A stretch of 64,000 nt of DNA from Bacillota bacterium (GCA_023426125.1 JAFABI010000017.1:248001-312000); one strand, 5' to 3'. Shown: positions 44,732-53,566, numbered from the stretch's first letter. A program made the numbers and translations. Notes: generated by a model from the sequence alone, not told the origin.

Positions 44732-45877
44732 ATGACCAGGAAATTTAAAGGAGTATTATCTCTGGTATTGACAATGATGATGGCAGTAAGCCTGGCAACC
44801 GCAAGTCTTGCAGAAACCGCCGGAATGTCCGGTGAAGACGCAAAAGCAAAATGTGCCGATGCTGATGTTCCGAAGCTTGTGTTCCTTTATACAGGCTACT
44901 GCGGATGGTATAACCCGCCATATACTGATGAGAACGCCATATACAAGCCATATACGAAAGCTCAGCTGGATAAGCTTGGAAATGCCAATGGGTTCGTTCT
45001 GTGCCATGCGCAGGCTTCATTCCAGAATTACGATACCAAATACATTCCATATATGATTGACACTCTCAAAACCATTCTTTCCTCAAAGCCCGATGCAAAG
45101 GTATGGCTGTCAACCCCGGCCACCAACTTCTATATCAGTGAGCTGGGCCATCAGGTACAGGATATTCCTTCACAGGAACAGTACAGGGCATATCTTGATG
45201 ACATAAAGTCGGCTATTATAAACGACAGTCAGTTGGGCAAAGGCGTATGGAGGAATAATGTTGCAGGAATGTACTATATTGATGAAGACGCATTCCCCAT
45301 AGCACGCGACAACCCTGCGGAACAAACCTTTTTATGTGATGCGGTAGATGGCGTGCCCAGATACTTTACAGGCCATTGGCAGGAATATGAATCCCCTCTG
45401 GGTTTTGTGAGGGAGATGGGAAAGACAACAAACAGGTACGGTTTGAAATTCCTATGGTCGCCATTCCTGGATATGGCAGCCTATGGTACAAGGATCCAGC
45501 AGCTTTTTGATGCCGACGTATTCGACTACATTATCATACAGCCTTCATATTATTTCTGGTATAATGATATCACGGGTCTGCAGAGACTTCACGACTACAT
45601 CACCGGTCAATCCATCGACAATATTACTTCAAACAAGACACAATTGGGTCTTCAGATGGAAGTAGACGAGAACGCGACTACCAGCAGCACTTCACAAACA
45701 AAATATAATGCGACGGTTGACTGCTTCAAGGATATTGCCGGCAATTATGTATGCAGCTATTACGCAGGGGCTTCTCCCGTCCTGGATTATGACGCCGTTG
45801 CGACATCTGTTAATAATTTCTATAATGAATCGGCTGATGCGGCAAGCTGTCATATAACTACTCCTATAGCAGAGTAA
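44732..45877 (+). CDS. Secreted protein of unknown function, possible TIM-barrel hydrolase (module 2)
   Basis: A 381-aa secreted protein following the importer 2 lipoprotein by 46 bp. Signal peptide ends ATASLA. The mature part has alternating segments such as PKLVFLYTGYCGWYNPPYTD, KVWLSTPATNF, GMYYIDEDAFPIA and YIIIQPSYYFWYNDITGL, suggesting a beta/alpha barrel like DUF4855-type proteins, with acidic residues at strand ends (DEDAF). I do not recognise a defined family. ATG 44732 is placed 9 bases after GGGAGG. Likely acts on the glycan imported by module 2 (inference from position). Confidence 0.6.
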   Translation: MTRKFKGVLSLVLTMMMAVSLATASLAETAGMSGEDAKAKCADADVPKLVFLYTGYCGWYNPPYTDENAIYKPYTKAQLDKLGNANGFVLCHAQASFQNYDTKYIPYMIDTLKTILSSKPDAKVWLSTPATNFYISELGHQVQDIPSQEQYRAYLDDIKSAIINDSQLGKGVWRNNVAGMYYIDEDAFPIARDNPAEQTFLCDAVDGVPRYFTGHWQEYESPLGFVREMGKTTNRYGLKFLWSPFLDMAAYGTRIQQLFDADVFDYIIIQPSYYFWYNDITGLQRLHDYITGQSIDNITSNKTQLGLQMEVDENATTSSTSQTKYNATVDCFKDIAGNYVCSYYAGASPVLDYDAVATSVNNFYNESADAASCHITTPIAE

Positions 45878-45963
45878 CTTTTTCAGGCAGTGATGGGGTT
45901 TCACTATTTGACAAAGGCGCGGTGTTTTCGCATCCAATCTCACGCCATTCATCATTCATATTA

Positions 45964-46085
45964 AATTGCCGGAGTCTCACGGCATCCAAATAGAATAAAA
46001 TATCATACGCGCCGCGCTTTATGGGAGAGCATCACTTGAACGGATAAGGGATGCTCTCCTTGTTTAAGCAGGATATCCGCTTGAA
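45964..46085 (+). repeat. Decayed duplicate of the anti-sigma gene end plus terminator
   Basis: Closely matches 24862-24975: AATTGCCGGAGTCTCACGGC corresponds to the last codons of the 24096 gene, followed by the same AATAAAATATCATACGCGCC block and a terminator stem GGAGAGCATC (46024-46033) / GATGCTCTCC (46050-46059) with TTGTTT. Compared with the other copy one base pair of the stem is reversed. No rest of the gene is found upstream (45878-45963 has nothing recognisable). Confidence 0.75.
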
Positions 46086-46141
46086 ACCCAATTCGGTACC
46101 CGCCTATTCAAAAAGGGATATTCCTCATCCCCAGAGCCCCG

Positions 46142-46960
46142 CTACTTGTAGAGGTGTGTCCCTTTACCTTGGAGGAGGCGGGGGATATTTTTGTCGCCTC
46201 GTTGTATCTTTTCTGCCATAAGCTTTTTAACTCCCTTGCTCAGAAAGTTGCCCATGGCAACCGGAAACAGGTACATTAACCTCGTCTGGAACAGCAGGGA
46301 TCTGCTGTGGCAGAGGATAAACCTGTCTTTGCCTATCCGTTTTGCCAGGCCGCTTCCAACCAATCCGGCATCTGCCTTCATCTTTTCGGGAACCGGTAAA
46401 GGCGCGGCCGACCTTGTCTTCGTCAAAGGCGGATGCAGAATGTGAAAGCTGACACCGCTGTCCTGATATTCCAGAGCCAGACATTTTGCCAGTGCTTCCA
46501 GCGCCCCCTTGCTGGAGGCATAGGAACTAATGCCGGAAAAGCCGGTGATGCCAACGGCGGATGACGTGAAAAACACGCTGCCGGATTGCTGCTTCTTCAT
46601 GACCGGCAGCACTGCGCGGCAGAGGTTGACGGCACCATAATAGTTCACGGCGAAGGTGCGATGGTATTCTTCGTCATTGAGCGTCTCAAAGTCGGCAAAG
46701 GGGCAATAGCAGGCATTATGGACCGCATAATCGATTACTCCGAATTTGTCCAACGCTCCCGACACCATATCATTGACGCAGCGCGCGTCACGGACATCCC
46801 CTTTTACCGTAAACAATCTGCCGGGATATTCTGCGAATAGCGGTTCAAGCTGCTCAATATGGAGATCGAGCACCGCAACGTTTTTTCCATCGGCCAAAAA
46901 CTGACGGGCCATGTGGTAGCCGATTCCTTCATTTGCACCGGTAATAAGAACGCTTTTCAT
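46142..46960 (-). CDS. Short-chain dehydrogenase/reductase (SDR)
   Basis: Classical SDR oxidoreductase of 272 aa. NAD(P) motif TGANEGIG (7-14), the acidic residue pair after AVLDLH favours NAD, the catalytic SSAVGI and YASSKGALEAL (YxxxK, near residue 150), and HPPLTKTRS after the active site. The C-terminus (LMYLFPVAMGNFLSKGVKKL) is hydrophobic, suggesting membrane association, as in steroid/sphinganine-type SDRs. It overlaps the TetR stop by 4 bases and is thus controlled with it. Substrate unknown. Confidence 0.88.
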   Translation of the reverse strand: MKSVLITGANEGIGYHMARQFLADGKNVAVLDLHIEQLEPLFAEYPGRLFTVKGDVRDARCVNDMVSGALDKFGVIDYAVHNACYCPFADFETLNDEEYHRTFAVNYYGAVNLCRAVLPVMKKQQSGSVFFTSSAVGITGFSGISSYASSKGALEALAKCLALEYQDSGVSFHILHPPLTKTRSAAPLPVPEKMKADAGLVGSGLAKRIGKDRFILCHSRSLLFQTRLMYLFPVAMGNFLSKGVKKLMAEKIQRGDKNIPRLLQGKGTHLYK

Positions 46961-47571
46961 AATTTCTCCTTTTTATACTGTTTCAGAAAAAACAACAGGT
47001 GCTTTTCCAGCTCCTGCACAGCCTGCTCTACAGGCATCCCCAACGCCATCTGGCGGCAAAAGCAAAAATAAAAAATCGATTGATATGCAACCGCCAGCTC
47101 TCTTGCAGGGAGATCCTTCAAATACCCCCATTGCATCAGCAGCGCAAAATACTCGGCCTGCATCTCTACCGGCTGTTCAAACAGCAACCGCCCGAACAGG
47201 GCGCCCAGCGCAGGATTGCTCCGCTGCTCGATCATCAGCATGCTTATGAACCGGAAGATTCTTTCATTGTTCAAGAAACCGGTATAATACATTCTGCCAA
47301 CCTGCAAAAAGCTGTTGTCCTCTATTTCTCCATGCACGGTATCTTTTAATCCCGATGCCAGCATTCGCTCCATCCCGCCTGCCATGGCCTCAAAACCGAC
47401 GACAAGGCTGTCGAGGATATCCTGCTTGTTTTTAAAATGATAATAAACCGTGCTCTCCTTAATGCCAACCTCTCTGCAGATGCTTCGGATGGAAGCGGCG
47501 GAATAACCCCGCTGGGCGAATTGCCTCAGCGCCACATCCAGAATCAGCTGCTTTGTTTCTTCTGCCGACAC
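46957..47571 (-). CDS. TetR family regulator of the SDR gene
   Basis: Repressor with helix-turn-helix SIRSICREVGIKESTVYYHF followed by KNKQDIL, and a TetR ligand domain. GTG 47571 follows CGGAGG by 7 bases and is preferred; the ATG at 47616 lies inside the operator region and has no ribosome binding site. It forms a two-gene operon with the overlapping SDR gene and has two ACAAGTGTTAGA-type operators at its promoter. Confidence 0.88.
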   Translation of the reverse strand: MSAEETKQLILDVALRQFAQRGYSAASIRSICREVGIKESTVYYHFKNKQDILDSLVVGFEAMAGGMERMLASGLKDTVHGEIEDNSFLQVGRMYYTGFLNNERIFRFISMLMIEQRSNPALGALFGRLLFEQPVEMQAEYFALLMQWGYLKDLPARELAVAYQSIFYFCFCRQMALGMPVEQAVQELEKHLLFFLKQYKKEKL

Positions 47572-47583
47572 ATTGATCCTCCG

Positions 47584-47631
47584 TCTAACACTTGTTAGAT
47601 TCAGTTTACCAAACAAGTGTTAGATTGTCAA
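47584..47631 (-). promoter_or_regulatory. tetR-SDR promoter with two operators
   Basis: Minus-strand TTGACA (complement of 47626-47631) and TAAACT (complement of 47603-47608), 17-bp spacing. TCTAACACTTGTTAGA (47584-47599) is a near-perfect palindrome and AACAAGTGTTAGA (47613-47625) is a second site lying between the promoter boxes. Confidence 0.78.
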
Positions 47632-47882
47632 TGAAATTTAAAACGAATCCTATTAATACTACAAACTGCTGTCTATAGCCCACATCAGGTGTTCCCCACA
47701 GCTCCTGATGCCAATCTCTTCCGAAAGGCAGCTTTGATGCTGCATGCGGAAAAAACTGCTATCCCGTTCCATGTTGACATTTTGAATAGGTCAGGTATCC
47801 TAAATGTTAGGATCATCAACGATAGGTTGTTAAAGGATGAGAAAAAGGTTTCCAACGATCCAGTGGTTCTTGATACTCTGGG
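47632..47882. other. Intergenic region without recognised gene
   Basis: A plus-strand open frame here (from 47689) has no ribosome binding site, no recognisable similarity and runs into a MITE-end remnant, so it is not called. Confidence 0.4.
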
Positions 47883-47906
47883 CGGACGGCCAATGGCCGC
47901 TTCTAC
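47883..47906. repeat. Right end of MITE-like element A (remnant)
   Basis: CGGACGGCCAATGGCCGCTT followed by CTAC matches the right end of the 1143-1290 copy with minor changes and keeps the GGCC-AAT-GGCC palindrome. No left end is present nearby. Confidence 0.6.
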
Positions 47907-47955
47907 GGATTTTATATGCCATGATTTTTTACCAGCGTCGTTAAATTTTTAACCC

Positions 47956-47984
47956 TTTACAACAGCTTTTAAATAGCGTATAAT
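47956..47984 (+). promoter_or_regulatory. Promoter of the T-box/cimA transcript
   Basis: TTTACA (47956-47961) and TATAAT (47979-47984) with exactly 17 bp between. The predicted start near 47991 lies just upstream of the T-box stem I. Confidence 0.8.
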
Positions 47985-48004
47985 ATTCTCCAATATCATT
48001 AAAG

Positions 48005-48241
48005 ACTATGACGGAGACAGTAGGTATTTCCTGAAAGGCACAGCGATTTGGGGAGAGTGGGAGCCCAATCTTACTAGGGCAATACGGAACATCACTCCAG
48101 AGTTTCAGACCGAAAAGGCAAAAGTAGGTTCTGACGGGTTTCCACCGTTAAAAGGGACACATATGTTGGTATGTCGTATCAGGTGGGTTGGCGAAAGTAT
48201 AGACTTTCGTCCTGTTATGGGACGAAGGTCTTTTTATTTTT
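48005..48241 (+). promoter_or_regulatory. T-box leader, predicted isoleucine specificity
   Basis: tRNA-sensing leader. The specifier loop is framed by GGAG (48013-48016) pairing with CTCC (48095-48098) below and GTATT (48024-48028) pairing with AATAC (48081-48085) above. Its 5' strand has the AGTA motif and its 3' strand reads GGAAC-ATC-A, giving the specifier ATC (48091-48093, Ile). The distal GGGAGAGTGGGAGCCC region fits the stem I apex. AGGTGGGTTGGCG (48181-48193) stands for the T-box motif but differs from the AGGGTGG-ACCGCG consensus. A terminator follows (AGACTTTCGTCC 48201-48212 / GGACGAAGGTCT 48220-48231 and a T-tract). Confidence 0.85.
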
Positions 48242-48373
48242 AAATATTTCCTCAAGCACCTCCGACATCCGGATAAGTAAATTTGGACAGGAGGCTTGCC
48301 TATGGTTGAAGATGGGATTATCACTGCAATTGGAACAATTGGCGATAGGATCGTTGAAATGGAGGAAATTCGT

Positions 48374-49849
48374 ATGAAAATTGAAATCATGGACACAACA
48401 TTGCGAGAGGGTGAGCAGACACCCAGTGTTGCATTTTCCGAAAATGAAAAATTGGATGTTGCAAAAATATTGCTGGAGGAAGTCAAGGTAGACAGAATCG
48501 AGGTTGCGTCGGCCCGCATTTCAAAAGGTGAAATGGATGCTGTTAAGCTGATAACCGGCTGGTGCAGGGAAAAAGGCTATCTTGAAAGGGTTGAAGTATT
48601 AGGGTTTGTGGATGGCAGGATTACTGTGGACTGGATGCTTGAAGCGGGTGCAAAAGTTTTAAACCTTTTATGCAAGGGGTCTCTCAACCATGTCGCCAAC
48701 CAGCTGAAGAAGACAGCGCAGGAGCATATCGCGGATGCCAGGTTTGTGATTGGCTATGCCCGTGAAAAAGGGATCAAGGTAAATGTATATCTGGAGGATT
48801 GGTCAAATGGTATAAAGCATTCTCCGGAGTATGTCTTTACAATGGTTGAAGCGCTAAAAGACGAGAATGTCGAGCGTTTTATGCTGCCGGACACATTAGG
48901 GATATTGAGCCCTGAGGAGACGCTCGCGTTTTGCGGCTTGATGACCCGGAAGTATCCCGGGCTGCACTTTGATTTCCATGCGCACAATGATTACGATTTT
49001 GCTGTGGCAAATTCTTTTATGGCGGTGAAAGCAGGTGTTTCAGGCATCCATACAACGGTGAACGGCCTTGGGGAGAGGACGGGCAATACCGCGCTGTCAA
49101 GCATTATCGGAGTAATCAACGATCACTTCAGGACGGGCAGGATTTCGGCGGATGAAACCAAATTAAACAAAATAAGCAAAATGGTGGAGGCTTTTTCGGG
49201 AATCAGAATCCCCTCAAACAAGCCCATCGTCGGAGAGAGCGTATTTACGCAAACCTGCGGCGTGCATGCGGATGGGGACAACAAGGGGAACCTTTATTTT
49301 AACGACCTGATGCCGGAAAGATTCGGGCGTTTTCGCAAGTATGCCTTGGGAAAAACATCGGGAAAGGCCAGCATATCAAAAAACCTGGAAGAGCTGGGGA
49401 TCGACCTGGATAAGGATTCCATCGCAAAGGTGACGGAAAGAATCGTCGAGCTGGGGGATAAAAAGGAAAACATCACAACGGAAGACCTTCCCTATATCAT
49501 TTCGGATGTGCTTGGCAGTAAGCATATCCGTGAAAAGATCAAGATCCATAATTATTATATTTCCCATGCGAAGGATTTACGTCCGGTGGCGGCATTAAGC
49601 ATAGAAATTGAAGGCGAAGTTTATGAACAAACAGCCACGGGGGATGGGCAATACGATGCATTTATGAAAGCACTGGGAGAGATTTACCGTCGCCTTGGCA
49701 AAACGCTGCCTGCTTTAACCGACTATATTGTGACCATTCCTCCAGGGGGCAAAACAAATGCGTTGGTTGAAACAACCATCACCTGGAAGCTGGATAAGGA
49801 ATTCAAGACAAGGGGGCCTGGACTCGGACCAGACGTCATCGGCCATTAA
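48374..49849 (+). CDS. cimA: (R)-citramalate synthase, Leptospira CimA type; C-terminus probably frameshifted
   Basis: Condenses pyruvate and acetyl-CoA to (R)-citramalate, first step of the threonine-independent isoleucine pathway. The DRE-TIM barrel starts MKIEIMDTTLREGEQTPSVA; VDRIEVASARISKGEMDAV, VLGFVDG, KVLNLLCKGS, FHAHNDYDFAVANS and GLGERTGNT follow the Leptospira CimA pattern rather than LeuA. The regulatory domain follows (residues about 390 on: VAALSIEIEG, IPPGGKTNALVETTITW). ATG 48374 has GGAGG 8 bases upstream. The frame ends abruptly in RGPGLGPDVIGH; one base fewer in the G5 run at 49812-49816 continues as DSDQTSSAIKATVKMLNLIE to TAG at 49890-49892. An Ile T-box precedes it. Confidence 0.9.
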   Translation: MKIEIMDTTLREGEQTPSVAFSENEKLDVAKILLEEVKVDRIEVASARISKGEMDAVKLITGWCREKGYLERVEVLGFVDGRITVDWMLEAGAKVLNLLCKGSLNHVANQLKKTAQEHIADARFVIGYAREKGIKVNVYLEDWSNGIKHSPEYVFTMVEALKDENVERFMLPDTLGILSPEETLAFCGLMTRKYPGLHFDFHAHNDYDFAVANSFMAVKAGVSGIHTTVNGLGERTGNTALSSIIGVINDHFRTGRISADETKLNKISKMVEAFSGIRIPSNKPIVGESVFTQTCGVHADGDNKGNLYFNDLMPERFGRFRKYALGKTSGKASISKNLEELGIDLDKDSIAKVTERIVELGDKKENITTEDLPYIISDVLGSKHIREKIKIHNYYISHAKDLRPVAALSIEIEGEVYEQTATGDGQYDAFMKALGEIYRRLGKTLPALTDYIVTIPPGGKTNALVETTITWKLDKEFKTRGPGLGPDVIGH

Positions 49850-49890
49850 AGCCACCGTTAAGATGTTGAATCTCATTGAGGGCGGGCAAT

Positions 49891-50007
49891 AGTACAACAG
49901 AGCAAGTTACATTATCAAATCGGCATTTATGCGCCACGTAGAAATATCGCAAATACTTCAATGCGATATTTCTACGTGGATAAATTTATAAGTTGCGCTG
50001 TAGTATT
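49891..50007. repeat. Palindromic element C, copy at cimA 3' end
   Basis: The left arm AGTACAACAGAGCAAGTT (49891-49908) overlaps the restored cimA stop; the right arm AAGTTGCGCTGTAGTATT (49990-50007) is its imperfect inverse. Inside is a perfect 18-bp stem CCACGTAGAAATATCGCA (49934-49951) / TGCGATATTTCTACGTGG (49962-49979) with a 10-nt loop. GGCATTTATGCGCC near its left is shared, inverted, with the 54693-54807 copy. Confidence 0.8.
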
Positions 50008-50058
50008 AGAAGCTGTGAAAGAAAAGAGGCGTTTTATCTGGAACGGCTGACCTTTTGT

Positions 50059-50184
50059 TAAATAAAGGCGCCGGTCTTTAATGGCGTAGATCCTGTCTGC
50101 TACCTTTTCCAGCAATCTCTGGTCATGGGAGACGAACAGGATCGTTCCCGTATAATTCTTCATTAGTATTTCCAATTGCGTGGC
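50059..50184 (-). pseudogene. ABC-F ATPase C-terminal fragment
   Basis: Minus-strand reading ATQLEILMKNYTGTILFVSH then DQRLLEKVADRIYAIKDRRL matches the end of the second ATPase domain of ABC-F proteins (H-loop SHD region). It lacks everything before the Walker B and has no start, so it is a relic, perhaps of a ribosome-protection or Uup-like gene. Confidence 0.7.
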
Positions 50185-50204
50185 TAAATACCGCTGAGAG
50201 TAAA

Positions 50205-51971
50205 TTATGAAATTCCTGGTAAGATAATACTGACGGTTGCCCCGATACCTTGCTGACTCGTATATGATAAGCCGTACTCCTCACCATAAAGTAATTTTAT
50301 CCTTTTATTTATATTTCTTATTCCATATCCGTTAGAAGGATTTTGACAGTCAGTCTCGGTAATGGAGATAAGCTTTTCATATGGAATACCCACGCCATCA
50401 TCGGTAACTTCTATGATAGTTTTATTTTCACTTGAGCATCCGGTTATTTTAATTCTGCCTTTTCCACCCTTTCTTTCAAGAATGCCGTGGATTATAGAAT
50501 TTTCCACTATAGGCTGTAAGGTTATTTTGGGAATCTTACAGGAATAAATGGTTTCGGGAATATCTACATTCAGGGTTATCCCATTTTTAAACCGGGCGTT
50601 TTGAATGTAGACATATGCCTTTACATGTTCGATTTCATTCTCAAGCGATACAATATCTTCACCTTTACTGAGACTGAGTTTATAAAACTGTGTAAGGGTC
50701 CTTACCAGTTCGGGTATGTTCTTTTCATTTACCCACATGGCTTTCCAATATATGAGGTCAAGAGTGTTATAGAGGAAGTGGGGATTTATTTGGGCTTGAA
50801 GTGCTTTCAATTCCATCGATTTTATCTCTTTACCCAATTCATATTTCTCGTCCAACAGCATTGCTATTTCCGTAACCATGGAGTTGAAAGTGCGCGTTAA
50901 TTCGCCGATTTCGTCTTTGCCGCTGGGAAGAATGCCGACATTGAAGTTTCCTTGCTTGATGATTTTCATATTCGAGATGAGCTTCCTGATTCTTTCGGTG
51001 GCGGAATAGGCACCGATAAAAGCCAAAGGCAATGTGAAAGGAGCTATTAGCAAAGTTATAAGCAGCATTTGTTTTATTGCTTTCGACTGAGATGCCAGAA
51101 TTTCATTATATGGTATGTAGATTACTAAATATAAATCTGCTCCTTTTACGCTTTGTATGCCGACCAAATAATCTTCCTTGTTTAGATTGTATTTGCCCCA
51201 CAGCCCGGATATAAGCTGATCTGGAGAATTGGTTTTAATAATGTTGACTGTGAATGAATTATTTATTGAATGTGTATTCGTTGATTCATCAAGAATATTG
51301 CCATTATTATCTATTAAATACACCCTAGATGATGGGAAAAAAGCAACGTGGTTAAGAACGGAGGAAAATACATCCTGTGGTATGTCAACCCTTATTATTC
51401 CTAAAGAGCTTTGCATCTTATTGGCGTTCAATATTTTCCTGGCCGCTGAAACGGTTTTTGAGCCGTCATTGAACCAGATGAATGTGTTGTTTTCAGATTC
51501 AATATTTTTATACCAGTCAGTATTTGTAATATGAGATATTTTTTTTATATCATCTGTTTCACCTATTGAAGCTATAGATGCATTCAAATACATACTTATA
51601 TTGGATATATCGCTATTGGGCCTTGAAATAATAAATTGTCTTCTTATTTCGTTAATATCAAATCCCCAAATACCAAATTGGTCTTTATATACTGCTGGGT
51701 CCTTTTGTAGTATATCTTGCAGTTTATCATTTATGGATAGGACAGTCATATATGTGTTCACAGTGTCGATTTTATATTCAAGGAATGAACGGCCTTGTTC
51801 AAAGCTTTGTCGGGATGAATAGAACGCCTGTGTCTCCAAATCTTTTTTCGAGATATAATTATTGATTAGGATAAAAGTCATAAAAGGTACCAATATCAAA
51901 AGCAGATATTGTATACAGAGCTTATAACGCATGCTTAAATCGTTATATCCATTATATAATCTTCTTATCAT
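50205..51971 (-). CDS. Sensor histidine kinase, YesM family
   Basis: Membrane sensor of 588 aa for module 3. First helix near residues 18-40 (YLLLILVPFMTFILINNYIS), extracellular Cache-like domain, second helix near 298-322, HAMP (MKIIKQGNFNVGILPSGKDE), His_kinase motif ALQAQINPHFLYNTLDLIYW and HATPase (LQPIVENSIIHGILERKGGK, VTDDGVGIPYEKL). It overlaps the upstream regulator stop by 4 bases (ATGA). Divergently oriented to the importer it presumably controls. Confidence 0.93.
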   Translation of the reverse strand: MIRRLYNGYNDLSMRYKLCIQYLLLILVPFMTFILINNYISKKDLETQAFYSSRQSFEQGRSFLEYKIDTVNTYMTVLSINDKLQDILQKDPAVYKDQFGIWGFDINEIRRQFIISRPNSDISNISMYLNASIASIGETDDIKKISHITNTDWYKNIESENNTFIWFNDGSKTVSAARKILNANKMQSSLGIIRVDIPQDVFSSVLNHVAFFPSSRVYLIDNNGNILDESTNTHSINNSFTVNIIKTNSPDQLISGLWGKYNLNKEDYLVGIQSVKGADLYLVIYIPYNEILASQSKAIKQMLLITLLIAPFTLPLAFIGAYSATERIRKLISNMKIIKQGNFNVGILPSGKDEIGELTRTFNSMVTEIAMLLDEKYELGKEIKSMELKALQAQINPHFLYNTLDLIYWKAMWVNEKNIPELVRTLTQFYKLSLSKGEDIVSLENEIEHVKAYVYIQNARFKNGITLNVDIPETIYSCKIPKITLQPIVENSIIHGILERKGGKGRIKITGCSSENKTIIEVTDDGVGIPYEKLISITETDCQNPSNGYGIRNINKRIKLLYGEEYGLSYTSQQGIGATVSIILPGIS

Positions 51972-53566
51972 AATAAAATCTTCTTTCTGAAATCTGATGG
52001 ACTCAAACCTGTATACCGCTTAAACAGTGTGGAAAAGTAATTTACGTCAGTAAATCCTACACTGGTTGTGACATCGTATAATTTTGTTCTTCTATTTGTC
52101 ATAAGCTCTTTAGCTTTTTCAATCCTTAATTCAGTAATATATTCATTGATCGTACTTCCTGTCGCTTTCTTAAAATAGGTGCAAAGATAAGTTTGGTTTA
52201 GGTGAAAATATTCAGCTAGGGATTGGGTAGACAATTGATTATTATTATAGTTTTTCAATATATAATTTTTGATCATATCGATTTTATCCATTTGTGTTTC
52301 TTTGCTATTACTTTTTTTTATAATGTTTTTTATATTCGCTATTAAAAATTCTGATAAATCATTTAAAGTTATCTGTGAATCTATATCCTGCCACATGTTT
52401 TTACTTTCACTTTCATTATGGGAATCATAAAAATCCCATGCTGCAGCGCATTCGTATAAAATACTTAATAGGTTGAAGAAGATTTTCTTAATTTTGTTTA
52501 TATCAGGGTCATGAGATTTTAAAATATCCTTATTCAAATTCCTTATTAAGTCGACTGCTTCATCAACTGATGAATTCCTAAGCTTTTTCTTAAATGACAG
52601 ATATGTTTGCTTGCCAATCTCATAGATGGTTCCGGATGGTTGCTGCGGAAAATATACCTTGCCAACACCTTCGTAAAACTGCTGATTAATCGCTTCAACA
52701 GCAGATTTGTACATATGTGAGAATAAACCGGAATCCGATGAGGGAGAACTGATTCCGACGGAAATTGTAAAATGGTTGGGAAATGCATTAAGAATATTTC
52801 TTAAGAGATTGCTCACCAAATTTTGACCGCCTTGGTTATTCCAATTTATTTCTTCATTAACGATAATTACCAGATCATTTTCGTTAATAAAACCTGCTAT
52901 GTTTCTTATTTTCGCCGATAATTCTCTATTATTTACCAATTTGAGTATGGCATTTTTTATTAAAGACTTATCATTTGTTTGAATATCGGGATACCAGTTG
53001 AAAGCTATACAAATAATTGTATATGGGCCATTTATTGATATTTGTAAGACTTCATGCCCGTATTTTTGTATAAGGCTGTGCAAGTCGGTTTTGTTCAATA
53101 TAAGTTCTATTGACAATTCATGGCGCAATAAGTAGATATTATCGTTAAAATTATTCTCAAGCCTTTTAACATGTGAGGTTTTTATCCTGTCCTCCGATAG
53201 TTTTACTATAATATTTTTTATCAAGGATTTTAGTTCTTCAATGTCGATGGGTTTCTCAAGATAGTCCACGGCATTTAGCTGGATTGCTGATTTTAAGTAT
53301 TCCTTATCGGAATACCCGCTTAGGAATATGATTTTACAGTCAGGATAGCACTGACGTATTTTTTTTGACAGTTCGATTCCATCCATAATTGGCATTCGTA
53401 CATCCGTTAAAAGGATTGACGGGAAAAAATCCTGAGCCAGTTCGAGTGCATCAAGACCGTTTTCCGCAGTTCTTACCTCATCCACACCTAATTCATCCCA
53501 GGGAATCAGTTTCATCAAACTGTTTCGGGTGGTTTCTTCATCATCGGTAATAATGAGATTGATCAC
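51968..53566 (-). CDS. Response regulator, REC-AraC type (YesN family)
   Basis: Receiver domain starts NLIITDDEETTRNSLMKLIP with Asp in PSILLTDVRMPIMDG and Lys in YLEKPI; AraC double helix-turn-helix at the C-terminus (LSTQSLAEYFHLNQTYLCTY, VTTSVGFTDVNYFSTLFKRY, TGLSPSDF). The frame is open to 53647, but GTG 53566 puts the receiver at its normal N-terminus and has GGGAG about 12 bases upstream; the longer start would add 27 unlike residues and cover a putative operator. It probably activates importer module 3 across the divergent gap. Confidence 0.88.
   Translation of the reverse strand: MINLIITDDEETTRNSLMKLIPWDELGVDEVRTAENGLDALELAQDFFPSILLTDVRMPIMDGIELSKKIRQCYPDCKIIFLSGYSDKEYLKSAIQLNAVDYLEKPIDIEELKSLIKNIIVKLSEDRIKTSHVKRLENNFNDNIYLLRHELSIELILNKTDLHSLIQKYGHEVLQISINGPYTIICIAFNWYPDIQTNDKSLIKNAILKLVNNRELSAKIRNIAGFINENDLVIIVNEEINWNNQGGQNLVSNLLRNILNAFPNHFTISVGISSPSSDSGLFSHMYKSAVEAINQQFYEGVGKVYFPQQPSGTIYEIGKQTYLSFKKKLRNSSVDEAVDLIRNLNKDILKSHDPDINKIKKIFFNLLSILYECAAAWDFYDSHNESESKNMWQDIDSQITLNDLSEFLIANIKNIIKKSNSKETQMDKIDMIKNYILKNYNNNQLSTQSLAEYFHLNQTYLCTYFKKATGSTINEYITELRIEKAKELMTNRRTKLYDVTTSVGFTDVNYFSTLFKRYTGLSPSDFRKKILL

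Noticed and set aside
47689..47952. 87-codon plus-strand frame before the T-box promoter
   Set aside because: No ribosome binding site and it reads through a MITE-end remnant.
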